A DNA stretch of 64,000 nucleotides from contig NZ_LMJF01000001.1 in assembly GCF_001429785.1 (NCBI RefSeq), positions 874,474-938,473 on the forward strand. Direction: 5' to 3'. Position numbers and translations under genes: made by a program. The stretch is from Lysobacter sp. Root916 (GTDB lineage: Bacteria > Pseudomonadota > Gammaproteobacteria > Xanthomonadales > Xanthomonadaceae). Numbering within the stretch: position 1 is the stretch's first letter; every line of letters begins with the position of its first letter. A model generated the notes under the pieces. It did no database searches. It was not told the origin of the DNA and was given only the letters and a program-made list of their open reading frames with translations. Positions 46,682 to 54,501 of the stretch are shown piece by piece.

Positions 46682-47020
46682 ATGTTTCAGAAGAACGACG
46701 GCGAGTTTCAATTCGCCTTCGCGGGCTACGGGTCCTCGCGCGAGGACAAGCTCGCGCCGATGGTCGAAGTCGGCGATCAGGTCATATTGCGCGTCGACGC
46801 GGGCGACGAGCTCGATCACCAGTTGATCGTGCGGGTGCGCACCGCCGCCCCAGGGCAGGACTATCTGGGCGCGGTCGAAGGCTTCGAGGAACTGTCCGAG
46901 CGCGTGGCGGGTTTCCCGCGCGGGCAGATGGTCCGGTTCGCTCACGACGAGATCCACTTCTGCGACAAGTCGGGCATGCGCTCGCCGGATCGCGGCCCCA
47001 ACAAGCGCGAGCGGGCCTAG
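46682..47020 (+). CDS. hypothetical acidic protein
   Basis: A 112-residue soluble protein (MFQKNDGEFQFAFAGYGSSR...), acidic in the middle (VILRVDAGDELDHQLIVRVR) with a basic end (SPDRGPNKRERA). ATG at 46682. Not recognised. Convergent with the LytTR regulator at 47031, 10 bp apart. Confidence 0.6.
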   Translation: MFQKNDGEFQFAFAGYGSSREDKLAPMVEVGDQVILRVDAGDELDHQLIVRVRTAAPGQDYLGAVEGFEELSERVAGFPRGQMVRFAHDEIHFCDKSGMRSPDRGPNKRERA

Positions 47021-47030
47021 GACGGCTCGC

Positions 47031-47807
47031 TCACTCCTGGCGCGTCGTCGCCAGGCGCAGGAAGGCTTCGTGCTGGTAGCGGCTCATGCGCAGCTGCTGA
47101 CCGGTGTCCATGGTGACCACGTGGTGGCCGTTGAACCAGGGGTGGATGGCCTGGACGCGGCGCACGTTGACGATCGCCGAGCGGTGGACGCGGGCGAAGT
47201 GGCGCGGGTCCAGGCGTGCGGCCAGCGCGGCCATGGTCTCGCGCAACTCGTGCACGCGATCGGCCAGGTGGATCTCCACGAGGTTGCGGCTGGCCTTGAT
47301 CCAGACGATGTCCTCGACCGGGATGAAGACCAGGCGTTCGTCCACGCGCACTGGGATGCGCTCCAGGTAGTCGTCGCGACGGCGCAGCGCTTCCAGCGCC
47401 TGCAGGATCTGCACGGAGGGCAGGGCGCCACCGTCGGCGGCCGCGTTCAGGCGCGCCTTCGCGCGCTGGAGGGTGGCGGCGAAGCGCTCGCGGCTGAAGG
47501 GTTTGACCAGGTAGTCGACCGCGTTGGCTTCGAAGGCGCGCACCGCGTATTGCTCGTAGGCGGTGACGAAGATCGTCGCCGGCATGCGTTCGGCGCCGAT
47601 CGCGGCGACCACCTCCATGCCGGTCATCGCCGGCATCTGGATGTCCAGGAACACCAGATCGGGCCGTTGCGAACGGATCGCGACCACCGCCGAGGCGCCG
47701 TCCCCGCATTCGCCCAGCAGCTCGATCTGGGCATCGTCGCGCAGCAGGCGCACGATCGCGTGGCGCGCGATCGGCTCGTCGTCGATCACCAGCGCGGTCA
47801 GGTTCAT
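47031..47807 (-). CDS. LytTR family response regulator (second pair)
   Basis: A 258-residue regulator. Receiver: VIDDEP, Asp in VFLDIQMPA (about residue 55), switch VTAYEQYAVRAFEANAVDYLVKPF. LytTR domain (about 150-250): VRVDERLVFIPVEDIVWIKASRNLVEIHL and FARVHRSAIVNVRRVQAIHPW. It is paired with the kinase at 47804-48913 (4 bp overlap). It resembles the 38344-39069 regulator in architecture but its sequence is clearly distinct. Confidence 0.93.
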   Translation of the reverse strand: MNLTALVIDDEPIARHAIVRLLRDDAQIELLGECGDGASAVVAIRSQRPDLVFLDIQMPAMTGMEVVAAIGAERMPATIFVTAYEQYAVRAFEANAVDYLVKPFSRERFAATLQRAKARLNAAADGGALPSVQILQALEALRRRDDYLERIPVRVDERLVFIPVEDIVWIKASRNLVEIHLADRVHELRETMAALAARLDPRHFARVHRSAIVNVRRVQAIHPWFNGHHVVTMDTGQQLRMSRYQHEAFLRLATTRQE

Positions 47808-48913
47808 GCGGGTACGTGCTCCGGCGCCTCGTCGGCTTCCTCGATCTCGCGGTAGGGCAGGCGTATGCGGCAGGCGACGCCGCTGGGCCAGATCATGTCG
47901 AGACGGATATCCGCGGTCTCGCCGTAGAGTTCCTTCAGACGCAGGCGGGTGTTGGACAGGCCGATGCCGTGCCCCAGCGGATCGGCGCCTTCCTCCAGCG
48001 TGCTGTTGCGGTTGCGCACATCGATGCAGAGCTGGGCGTCCTCGCGCCGGGTCTCGATCTCGATGCAGTCGTCGCCCACGCGGCGGCCGATGCCATGGCG
48101 GATCGCGTTCTCGACGATGGGTTGCAGGACCAGGCTGGGCACGGCGCAGTCGAGGGTGTCGGGGGCGATGTAGATGCGCGTGCTCAGGCGGTCCTTGAAG
48201 CGCATGCGCTGGATGCCGAGATAGAGATCGAGCAGGGCCAGTTCGCGGCGCAGGGTGATCTCCTGGCCATCGTAGTCCTCCAGGAACGCGCGCAACAGAT
48301 CGCTCAGGCGCAGCAGCATGTCCTCGGCCGAGCGCTGATCCTCGTCCAGCAGGGTCACGATGGCGTGCAGGGTGTTGAACAGGAAGTGCGGCTGCAGCTG
48401 GGTCTTGAGCACCTGCAGGCGCGACTGCGCCAACTCGGTCGCGAGCCGGCTGGCCTCCAGTTCGCGCCGCGCCTGCTCGGCGCGGAAGTGCAGGGCCTGC
48501 TGGATCGCCAGCAGGGTCCAGTAGGTGAGCAGGCAGGTGGCGGTGTGCTTGCCGACGAACTGGCGGAATTGATCGGCGAAGGTGCTGGACTCGGTCACGC
48601 TCGAGATCAAGGCGCCGATCACCAGCGCCAGCAGGCTCACGCCGGCGCTGGCGAGCAGTTGGGTGCCGAACGAGTCCAGGCGGAACGGCGGCTGGATCGG
48701 GTAACGCTCGGCCAGGCGGAACACCAGCGGCGCCAACGCGGCCCAGGTGTACCACTGGATCGCCGACCAGCGCAGATAGTCGAAGGACGACCAGGTGCTG
48801 CCGCCCAGGGCGTCGTGCATGTAGCCCTGCAGGGCGAACACTGCCACCACCGCCGACCACAGGACGAGGTAGCGCGACAGGGCGATCTCGGTGCTGCCGA
48901 AGCGGATCTTCAT
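47804..48913 (-). CDS. LytS-type sensor histidine kinase (second pair)
   Basis: A 369-residue membrane kinase from ATG 48913. Helices within about residues 15-160 (YLVLWSAVVAVFALQGYM, WYTWAALAPLVFRLA, LLASAGVSLLALVIGAL, TATCLLTYWTLLAIQQAL), then LKTQLQPHFLFNTLHAIVTLL with the phospho-His (about residue 184), N box LQPIVENAIRHGIG and G box GHGIGLSNTRLRLKEL. The frame is open further upstream but lacks family similarity there. Confidence 0.92.
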   Translation of the reverse strand: MKIRFGSTEIALSRYLVLWSAVVAVFALQGYMHDALGGSTWSSFDYLRWSAIQWYTWAALAPLVFRLAERYPIQPPFRLDSFGTQLLASAGVSLLALVIGALISSVTESSTFADQFRQFVGKHTATCLLTYWTLLAIQQALHFRAEQARRELEASRLATELAQSRLQVLKTQLQPHFLFNTLHAIVTLLDEDQRSAEDMLLRLSDLLRAFLEDYDGQEITLRRELALLDLYLGIQRMRFKDRLSTRIYIAPDTLDCAVPSLVLQPIVENAIRHGIGRRVGDDCIEIETRREDAQLCIDVRNRNSTLEEGADPLGHGIGLSNTRLRLKELYGETADIRLDMIWPSGVACRIRLPYREIEEADEAPEHVPA

Positions 48914-49118
48914 CGGGCGCGGTCGTGAGGGATGTCCGCATCCTAGGCGCAGCGCTGGCCGGCTGGAAGCGCCGCACGCGCTCGCTACGATTGGTCGCCG
49001 CGCTGCGACGATTCGTCCCGAATCGCTTTCGCGCGCGGCGGCGGGCTGCCCTGATGGTCGCGCCGATGGCGACGCGCATGCGCGCCGCGGCGCCCCTTCA
49101 TCCCGCCGGAGCCCCGCC

Positions 49119-49484
49119 ATGCGCCCCATCCGTTTCGCCGTCGCCCTCACCCTGTGCGTCGCCGCCACGACCGCCGCGAACGCCCATGCCCGCGGCCGTT
49201 ACCTGGAATTGGTCAACCGAGCCCACGACAGCGTGGTCGCCGTGGCGATCGCCGACGCCGGCCAGAGCGCGTTCCGCGACGCGGCGCTGGGCGAGTCGCT
49301 ACGCGGCGGCGGCGGCTCGGCCACGATCGAGCTGGACGGCGAGGCCTGCCGGCGCGATTTCCGGGTCGCCTTCCGCGACGGCCGTAGCCAGCTCTATCGC
49401 GATATCGACGTGTGCCGCCGCCAGCGCCTGCAACTGCGCCCGTTTCCGCGCGAGCGCGAAGCCGGTGCGATGGCCCGGGAGTGA
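49119..49484 (+). CDS. secreted hypothetical protein
   Basis: A 121-residue protein with a signal peptide (RPIRFAVALTLCVAATTAANAHA, cleavage after AHA). The mature part begins RGRYLELVNRAHDSVVAVAI and has two cysteines (EACRRDF, DVCRRQR). Charged C-terminus. Not recognised. Confidence 0.65.
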   Translation: MRPIRFAVALTLCVAATTAANAHARGRYLELVNRAHDSVVAVAIADAGQSAFRDAALGESLRGGGGSATIELDGEACRRDFRVAFRDGRSQLYRDIDVCRRQRLQLRPFPREREAGAMARE

Positions 49485-49511
49485 GCCGGGCCGTGCGCCG
49501 AGTGCACGGGC

Positions 49512-49751
49512 CTAGACCATCAGGCCCGTGCTGGACAGCGGCGAGCGCCCCATGCGAGCGCCGAGCACGCGTTTGAGTTCGTCCAGGCTACTGTTGCTGT
49601 AGGCATAGGCGAAGTCGTTGAGGACGCCGTGGTAGTACTCGTATCGCGCCTGGTCGGCGCTGCGGCGGATCCAGCCGACGTGCACGCCGCCGTAGCGCAC
49701 CTCGATGAGCACGCCCTTTTCCGTAACGACTTCCAGATAGCCCAGATCCAT
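49512..49751 (-). CDS. YEYYHG small protein, copy 2
   Basis: A 79-residue paralogue of the 44580-44813 protein. Shared positions: W/C-IRRS, RYEYYHG, AYAY-x-N-x-SLD-x-LK, RMGR-x-PL. GAGG lies 5 bp before ATG 49751. Unknown function. About 5 kb separates the copies, with NHEJ and LytS/LytTR genes nearby, and both are on the minus strand. Confidence 0.72.
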   Translation of the reverse strand: MDLGYLEVVTEKGVLIEVRYGGVHVGWIRRSADQARYEYYHGVLNDFAYAYSNSSLDELKRVLGARMGRSPLSSTGLMV

Positions 49752-50011
49752 GCTTGCCTCATGCAGTCGTGGCGACCGCGGCACCTTGCCTGTGCCTACA
49801 TGAACGTACCGGCTCTGGTGGCCGCGACGCGCGGAATCCGTATGGGTTTGTGAAAACCGCGTCAGTGCCGCGTTCGCGCTCGCGCATTTGACGTTTGCGC
49901 GGCGCCGATCCAACAATCCGCCGGCCTTCCATTGCGGAACCCTCATGCCGGCCAGCCGCGACATCGAGATAGTCAACCTGATCAACGCGATCGTGCATCA
50001 GGCCACCGCGC

Positions 50012-50704
50012 GGTAGAAAATCGCCGGTGCTGGTGTTCGCCGACGCCGACCTGGACAAGGCGGCGCGCGCGATCGTCGGCGAGATCGCGTTCAAGAGCGG
50101 GCAGTACTGCGCGGCCGGTTCGCGTTTGTTCGTGCAGCGTTCGATCCAGGACGCCCTGCTGGAACGCATGCAAGCGGCGATGGACGGGATTCGCATCGGC
50201 GCCGGTTACGCGCAGGGCAGCGACATGGGGCCGATGATCTCGCAGCGCCAGCGCCAGCGCGAACGCGCGCAGGCCATCGTCGATCACAGCCTGAGCGAGG
50301 GCGCGCAGGCCTTGCGCGGCGGGCGCGCGCGGCCGGGGCCCGGCTATTTCTACGAGCCGACTCTGCTGACCCAAGCCACGCCGCACATGCGGATCGCGCG
50401 CGAGGAGATCTTCGCGCCGGTGCTGACGGTGATGGCTTTCGACGACGACGCGACGCCGGCGCAGGTCGCGGCGCTGGCCAACGATTCGCACTACGGCTTG
50501 TCGGCCAAGCTGTGGGCGCGCGACCTGGGCACGGTGCACGAGCTGATCGGACGACTCCAGAGCGGCCAGGTCATCGTCAACGGCGGCGGCGGCGAGGTCA
50601 CGCTGCCGTTCGACGGGGTCAAGCAGTCCGGTTACGGCCGCGAGAACGGCCACGTCGGCCTGTCGGCCTACACCGAGATCAAGGCGGTGCGGCTGGGCTA
50701 CTGA
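50012..50704 (+). pseudogene. 5'-truncated aldehyde dehydrogenase
   Basis: The C-terminal half (about 230 residues) of an aldehyde dehydrogenase. It begins abruptly with a GRKSPVLVFADADLDKA segment, which normally sits mid-protein, then has the active-site Cys region KSGQYCAAGSRLFV, the EEIFAPVLTVM motif and GVKQSGYGRENG. The N-terminal NAD-binding half and the GG part of ELGGK with the catalytic Glu are missing, and the upstream 250 bp contain no matching sequence. The open frame could be translated from GTG 50027 but would lack cofactor binding. Most likely a decayed gene. Confidence 0.85.
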
Positions 50705-50714
50705 CGGCGCCGGC

Positions 50715-51848
50715 TCAGGCCGGCGAACGCGCCAGTCGCGCCTGCTTGGCCGGCGGGCGGCTGGGCAGGGCGTGGCGCAGGATCCGCCACACCACCTGGC
50801 CGAACTGGCGCGGCAGCGAGCCGGTGTTGTAGTGCTGGCCGTAGCGCGCGCAGATCTCGCGCACGTCCACCGCCATCGCGGCGTAGCGGTGCGCGGGGAT
50901 GTCGGGATAGAAGTGGTGCTCGATCTGATGGCTGAGGTTGCCCGTCATCAGGTCCATCAGCTTGCCGCCGGTGAGGTTGGACGAGCCGCGCAGCTGGCGC
51001 AGGTACCAATGGCCGCGCGATTCGCCGGCCACCGACTCCTTGGAGAAGGTTTCGGCGTCGGCGGTGAAGTGACCGCAGAAGATCACGGTGTAGGTCCACA
51101 GGTTGCGCAGCACATTGGCGACCACGTTGCCCAGCAGCACCGGCAGGAAGAACGGGCCGGCCAGCAGCGGGAAGAACACGTAGTCCTTCAGGACCTGACG
51201 CGCCATCTTGCGGCCGACCGGACGGAAGTGCCGGCGCAACTGCGCGGTACTGGTCTTGCCGATCCACCAGCGGCCCAGGCGCAGGTCCTGGATCGCCACG
51301 CCCCATTCGAACAGCAGGGCGAAGATCACCGCGACCAGCGGCTGGACCAGGTAGTAGGGCTTCCAGCGTTGCTCCGGGAACAGACGCAGCAGGCCGTAGC
51401 CGATGTCGTCGTCCATGCCGCGCACGTTGGTCCAGGTGTGGTGCTGGTAGTTGTGGGTCTTGCGCCAGTTGTCGCTGGTGCCGGCGATGTCCCATTCGTA
51501 GGTCTTGCCGTCCAGATGCGGGTCGCGCATCCAGTCGTACTGCCCGTGCATGACGTTGTGGCCCAGCTCCATGTTCTCCAGGATCTTGGACAGCGCCAGC
51601 AGCAGCACGCCCAGGATCCAGGCCGGCAGCAGCAGGGCCGGCAGGAAGGCGCCGCCGATCGCGCCGACCATCAGCGCCAGGCGTCCGCCCAGGCCGGTCC
51701 AGCGCACCGCGGCGACGATGGCGCGGATGTAGTCGGCGTCGCGCTGGCCGAGCTGGGCGGCGGTGCGCGCGCGCACCGCGTCGAGTTCCACGCCGAAACG
51801 TTCGAGTTCGTCGGGGCTCAGCGCACGATTGCGGGATGTGGTGGTCAT
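50715..51848 (-). CDS. membrane fatty acid/acyl-CoA desaturase
   Basis: A 377-residue integral membrane di-iron desaturase. Three histidine boxes: GHNVMH (about residue 112), HNYQHH (about 149) and HQIEHH (about 310). Hydrophobic segments lie between. Paired with the downstream-encoded electron donor: the reductase gene is 5 bp upstream on the same strand. By analogy with Pseudomonas desB/desC it would introduce a double bond into exogenous or membrane acyl chains. ATG at 51848 (MTTTSRNRALS). Confidence 0.9.
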   Translation of the reverse strand: MTTTSRNRALSPDELERFGVELDAVRARTAAQLGQRDADYIRAIVAAVRWTGLGGRLALMVGAIGGAFLPALLLPAWILGVLLLALSKILENMELGHNVMHGQYDWMRDPHLDGKTYEWDIAGTSDNWRKTHNYQHHTWTNVRGMDDDIGYGLLRLFPEQRWKPYYLVQPLVAVIFALLFEWGVAIQDLRLGRWWIGKTSTAQLRRHFRPVGRKMARQVLKDYVFFPLLAGPFFLPVLLGNVVANVLRNLWTYTVIFCGHFTADAETFSKESVAGESRGHWYLRQLRGSSNLTGGKLMDLMTGNLSHQIEHHFYPDIPAHRYAAMAVDVREICARYGQHYNTGSLPRQFGQVVWRILRHALPSRPPAKQARLARSPA

Positions 51849-51853
51849 GGGGG

Positions 51854-52969
51854 TCACAGATCGAGGACGAGATCGCTGGTGGCGCTGTTCACGCACAGGC
51901 GCAGCGCGGACACCGGCTCGTGTTGGACATCGCCGGTGTGCAGGTGGCGGGTGCTGCCCGAACGCTTACCGCAGGCGCAGGTGTTGCAGATGCCCATGCG
52001 GCAGCCGGAGGCGGGCTTGAGGCCTTGCGCTTCCAGCGCGCTGAGCAGGGACTGCCCGCGCGCCACGGTGAAGCTGCGTGCGCTCGCGGCCAGGGTGATC
52101 TCGACCGTGCCCTCGGTTTCCAGCGTGCGCGGCGGCGGGCTGAAGGCCTCGGCTTGGAACGAGCGTGCCTGCGTGGCGAGCAAGGCGCGCGCCTGGTCGA
52201 CGAAACCGCCGGGGCCGCAGGCGTAGACCTCGCGCTGCGCGAGATCGGGCAGGCTGGCCAGCTGCGCGGCGTCGATGCGGCCTTCGCCCTCATCGCGCGC
52301 GAGCGCGGCCTCGCCGGTGAGCAGGAAGCGCACCTGGAACTGCGGATGCGCGGCCGCGTAGCCGCGCAGTTCGTCGACGAAGCACAGCTGCTCGCGCTTG
52401 CGCGCCCAGTACAACAGGCTCAGCGGGGCGGGCATGCCCTGCGCGGCCAGGGCGCGGGTGAGCGCGATCATCGGGGTGATGCCGCTGCCCGCGGCCAGCA
52501 ACAGGCGTGCCACGTGAGCGCCCTTGTCCAGGCGCAGCTCGCCGAAGGCCGGGCCCAGGTCGAGCACATCGCCGACCTGGGCCTGTTCGCACAGATAACG
52601 GCTGAGCTTGCCGCCCTCGACCGCCTTGACCGTGATCGCGATGCGGCGGTCGCGGCCGGGCAGGCCGGTGGGGCTGTAGCTGCGGGTCACGCGGCAGCCG
52701 TCGATCTCGGCGCTGACGTTGAGGTGCTGGCCGGGCAGGCAGCCGGCCCAGTGGTGGTTCGGGCGCAGGACCAGGGTCACCGCGTCGGCGGATTCGGCAC
52801 GGCGCTCAAGGATGCGCGCCAGCGGGCGTTCCCAGGACCAGGTCGGGTGCAGGCGCGAGGCCCAGAAATCGAACACGCCCGGCGACAGCCAGGGCCGGGC
52901 CAGGCGCCTGAATGGGCTGTCCGGGCGGCTGGAGTTGCGGGCGGGGGTGGGGCGGGGGCGGGCGCTCAT
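51854..52969 (-). CDS. ferredoxin/flavin reductase partner of desaturase
   Basis: A 371-residue NAD(P)H oxidoreductase. FAD-binding barrel (RVTRSYSPTG near residue 106), NAD-binding domain (LLLAAGSGITPMIALTRAL, YACGPGGFVDQA) and a C-terminal [2Fe-2S] plant-type ferredoxin domain (CRMGICNTCACG, plus a distal LRLCVNSA). It would pass electrons to the adjacent desaturase. Start at ATG 52969; an upstream in-frame ATG at 53011 would run through the operator region. The -10-like TATAGT at 52977-52982 would leave an almost leaderless mRNA. Confidence 0.9.
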   Translation of the reverse strand: MSARPRPTPARNSSRPDSPFRRLARPWLSPGVFDFWASRLHPTWSWERPLARILERRAESADAVTLVLRPNHHWAGCLPGQHLNVSAEIDGCRVTRSYSPTGLPGRDRRIAITVKAVEGGKLSRYLCEQAQVGDVLDLGPAFGELRLDKGAHVARLLLAAGSGITPMIALTRALAAQGMPAPLSLLYWARKREQLCFVDELRGYAAAHPQFQVRFLLTGEAALARDEGEGRIDAAQLASLPDLAQREVYACGPGGFVDQARALLATQARSFQAEAFSPPPRTLETEGTVEITLAASARSFTVARGQSLLSALEAQGLKPASGCRMGICNTCACGKRSGSTRHLHTGDVQHEPVSALRLCVNSATSDLVLDL

Positions 52970-52976
52970 GGGCAAC

Positions 52977-53013
52977 ACTATACACGTGAGAGCACAAGTG
53001 TATAGACACATGT
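52977..53013. promoter_or_regulatory. operator-like palindromes between des genes and TetR regulator
   Basis: A perfect 8 bp inverted repeat CTATACAC (52978-52985) and GTGTATAG (52998-53005) with a 12 bp spacer, followed by ACACATGT at 53006-53013. The stretch contains three CAC-centred dyads (CACGTG, CACAAGTG, ACATGT). On the minus strand TATAGT (complement of 52977-52982) overlaps the left arm and could be the des -10 box, so binding would block transcription. Probable target of the adjacent FabR/DesT-like repressor. Confidence 0.7.
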
Positions 53014-53054
53014 ATATTGACCGCCGTCGTTATGATGCAGGCCCGATCCCGTCC

Positions 53055-53708
53055 ATGCTCGTCTCCGTGACCCAACACCCCGTAGCTGCCGACGACGATT
53101 CGACCTCCGCGCGCAAGGCCGCGATTTCTCGCGACGACCTGCTGGCCGCGGCGCTGCGCCTGATCGGGCCGCATCGCAGCGTGTCCAGCCTGAGCCTGCG
53201 CGAGGTCGCGCGCGAGGCCGGGATCGCGCCCAACAGCTTCTATCGCCAGTTCCGCGACATCGACGAGTTGGCGGTGGCCCTGATCGATCTGGCCGGGCAG
53301 TCGCTGCGCAAGATCGTCGGCGCGGCGCGCCGGCGCGCCGCGACCAGTCACAGCATCGTGCGCGACTCGGTCACCGCCTTCATGGAACAGGTGCGCGCCG
53401 ACGACAAGTTGCTGCACGTGCTGCTGCGCGAGGGCACGGTGGGCTCGGACGCGTTCAAGCAGGCGGTGGATCGCGAGCTGACCTTCTTCGAGGAAGAACT
53501 GCGCATCGACCTGGTGCGCCTGTCGGCGGCAGACGGCGTGACCCTGCTGGAACCGGCGTTGGTGGCCAAGGCGATCACCCGCCTGGTGTTCGCGGTCGGC
53601 GCCACCGCGATGGACCTGCCGCCGCACAAGGACGCCGAGCTGATTCAGCAGCTGACCCAGATGGTGCGGATGATCCTGGCCGGCGCGCAGGCGATGGCGC
53701 GCGACTGA
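53055..53708 (+). CDS. FabR/DesT-like TetR family repressor
   Basis: A 217-residue regulator. The N-terminal HTH (SLREVAREAGIAPNSFYRQFRDIDELAVALID, about residues 42-74) and the following HSIVRDSVTAFMEQV and LLREGTVGSDAFKQAVDREL segments are typical of FabR/DesT rather than generic TetR proteins. In E. coli and Pseudomonas these sense acyl-CoA or acyl-ACP saturation and repress desaturation genes. It is divergent from the reductase-desaturase pair, with the palindromes between. Start taken at ATG 53055; ATG 53010 or 53034 are weaker alternatives. Confidence 0.88.
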   Translation: MLVSVTQHPVAADDDSTSARKAAISRDDLLAAALRLIGPHRSVSSLSLREVAREAGIAPNSFYRQFRDIDELAVALIDLAGQSLRKIVGAARRRAATSHSIVRDSVTAFMEQVRADDKLLHVLLREGTVGSDAFKQAVDRELTFFEEELRIDLVRLSAADGVTLLEPALVAKAITRLVFAVGATAMDLPPHKDAELIQQLTQMVRMILAGAQAMARD

Positions 53709-53875
53709 GGCCGCGGGGCGCGCTCGACGCCGCGCCGCCGATGCCGCGATCGCGCCGATCGCGTAGGCGCCGGATTCGACGGATGTAGCCGCGTAGCCGC
53801 GGCAGCGCGGCCTGGGCCGACGAATGTGGATGCGAAATCGCGAGCGCTAAGCTCGCCGGCATCCTGCACCCGCGC

Positions 53876-54148
53876 TCAGGGTGCGCTTGCGACCAGGGTC
53901 AGATGCGGCCGCGGCCGGCCCGGTGCGGTGACTTCGAAATGACGTACCTGGGTGCCCATGGCGAGCTGGCCGGACGGGGCGTAGATCTGCACGCGCACGT
54001 CCACCCGGTAGGCCTTGGCGTGCTCGACCGCGTCCTGGTGCGCGGCGGCGCCCGCGGCCTGCAGGTCGCGGTGCGGCTCGATCGTGGCCGGACTGCAGAT
54101 CAGGCTGCCGTGGTTGTGCTGTTCGCGAAGTTCGACTCGGTACGGCAT
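53876..54148 (-). CDS. hypothetical protein
   Basis: A 90-residue soluble protein from ATG 54148 (MPYRVELREQHNHGSLICSP...), with YRVDVRVQIYAPSGQL and a C-terminal VRHFEVTAPGRPRPHLTLV. Beta-rich appearance; no motif recognised. Convergent with the TetR gene. The frame is open to 54343 but that extension is arginine-rich noise. Confidence 0.55.
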   Translation of the reverse strand: MPYRVELREQHNHGSLICSPATIEPHRDLQAAGAAAHQDAVEHAKAYRVDVRVQIYAPSGQLAMGTQVRHFEVTAPGRPRPHLTLVASAP

Positions 54149-54501
54149 GGCGCAGGTCCCGGTGGCGTGGGCGGGGGCCGGCTTGGACGGGCCGGTGGTC
54201 GGGCGGGCATCCAGGGACGAGCGAGGTCCTGGTCCGGATCCGCGTTGGCTGCCAGACCGGGCCAGTCTGCACCCGCGTCGATGGCGAGTCAGTCGGCGCA
54301 GGCCTGATACGCATGTAGGAAAAATCCGAATCGGCCCGTTCATGTGTGCGCACGGCCGCCTCGCGGTCGGATGGTGGCGCGCGCCGATGACAGTCGTGCG
54401 TTGCCGCGCGCTGGCGGCGTGGGCCGCCCCTATAATCGGCCGGCGCCTGGCCTGGGCCTTCCCGGGGACGGTGGCGGTTCCTCACTACGTCAGGGCAGGG
54501 C
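54149..54501. other. intergenic region with a possible -10 element
   Basis: No gene seen. TATAAT at 54431-54436, 65 bp before the nucleotide-sugar dehydrogenase, is a consensus -10 hexamer, but no good -35 at 16-18 bp spacing is visible, so the promoter is only possible. Confidence 0.5.
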
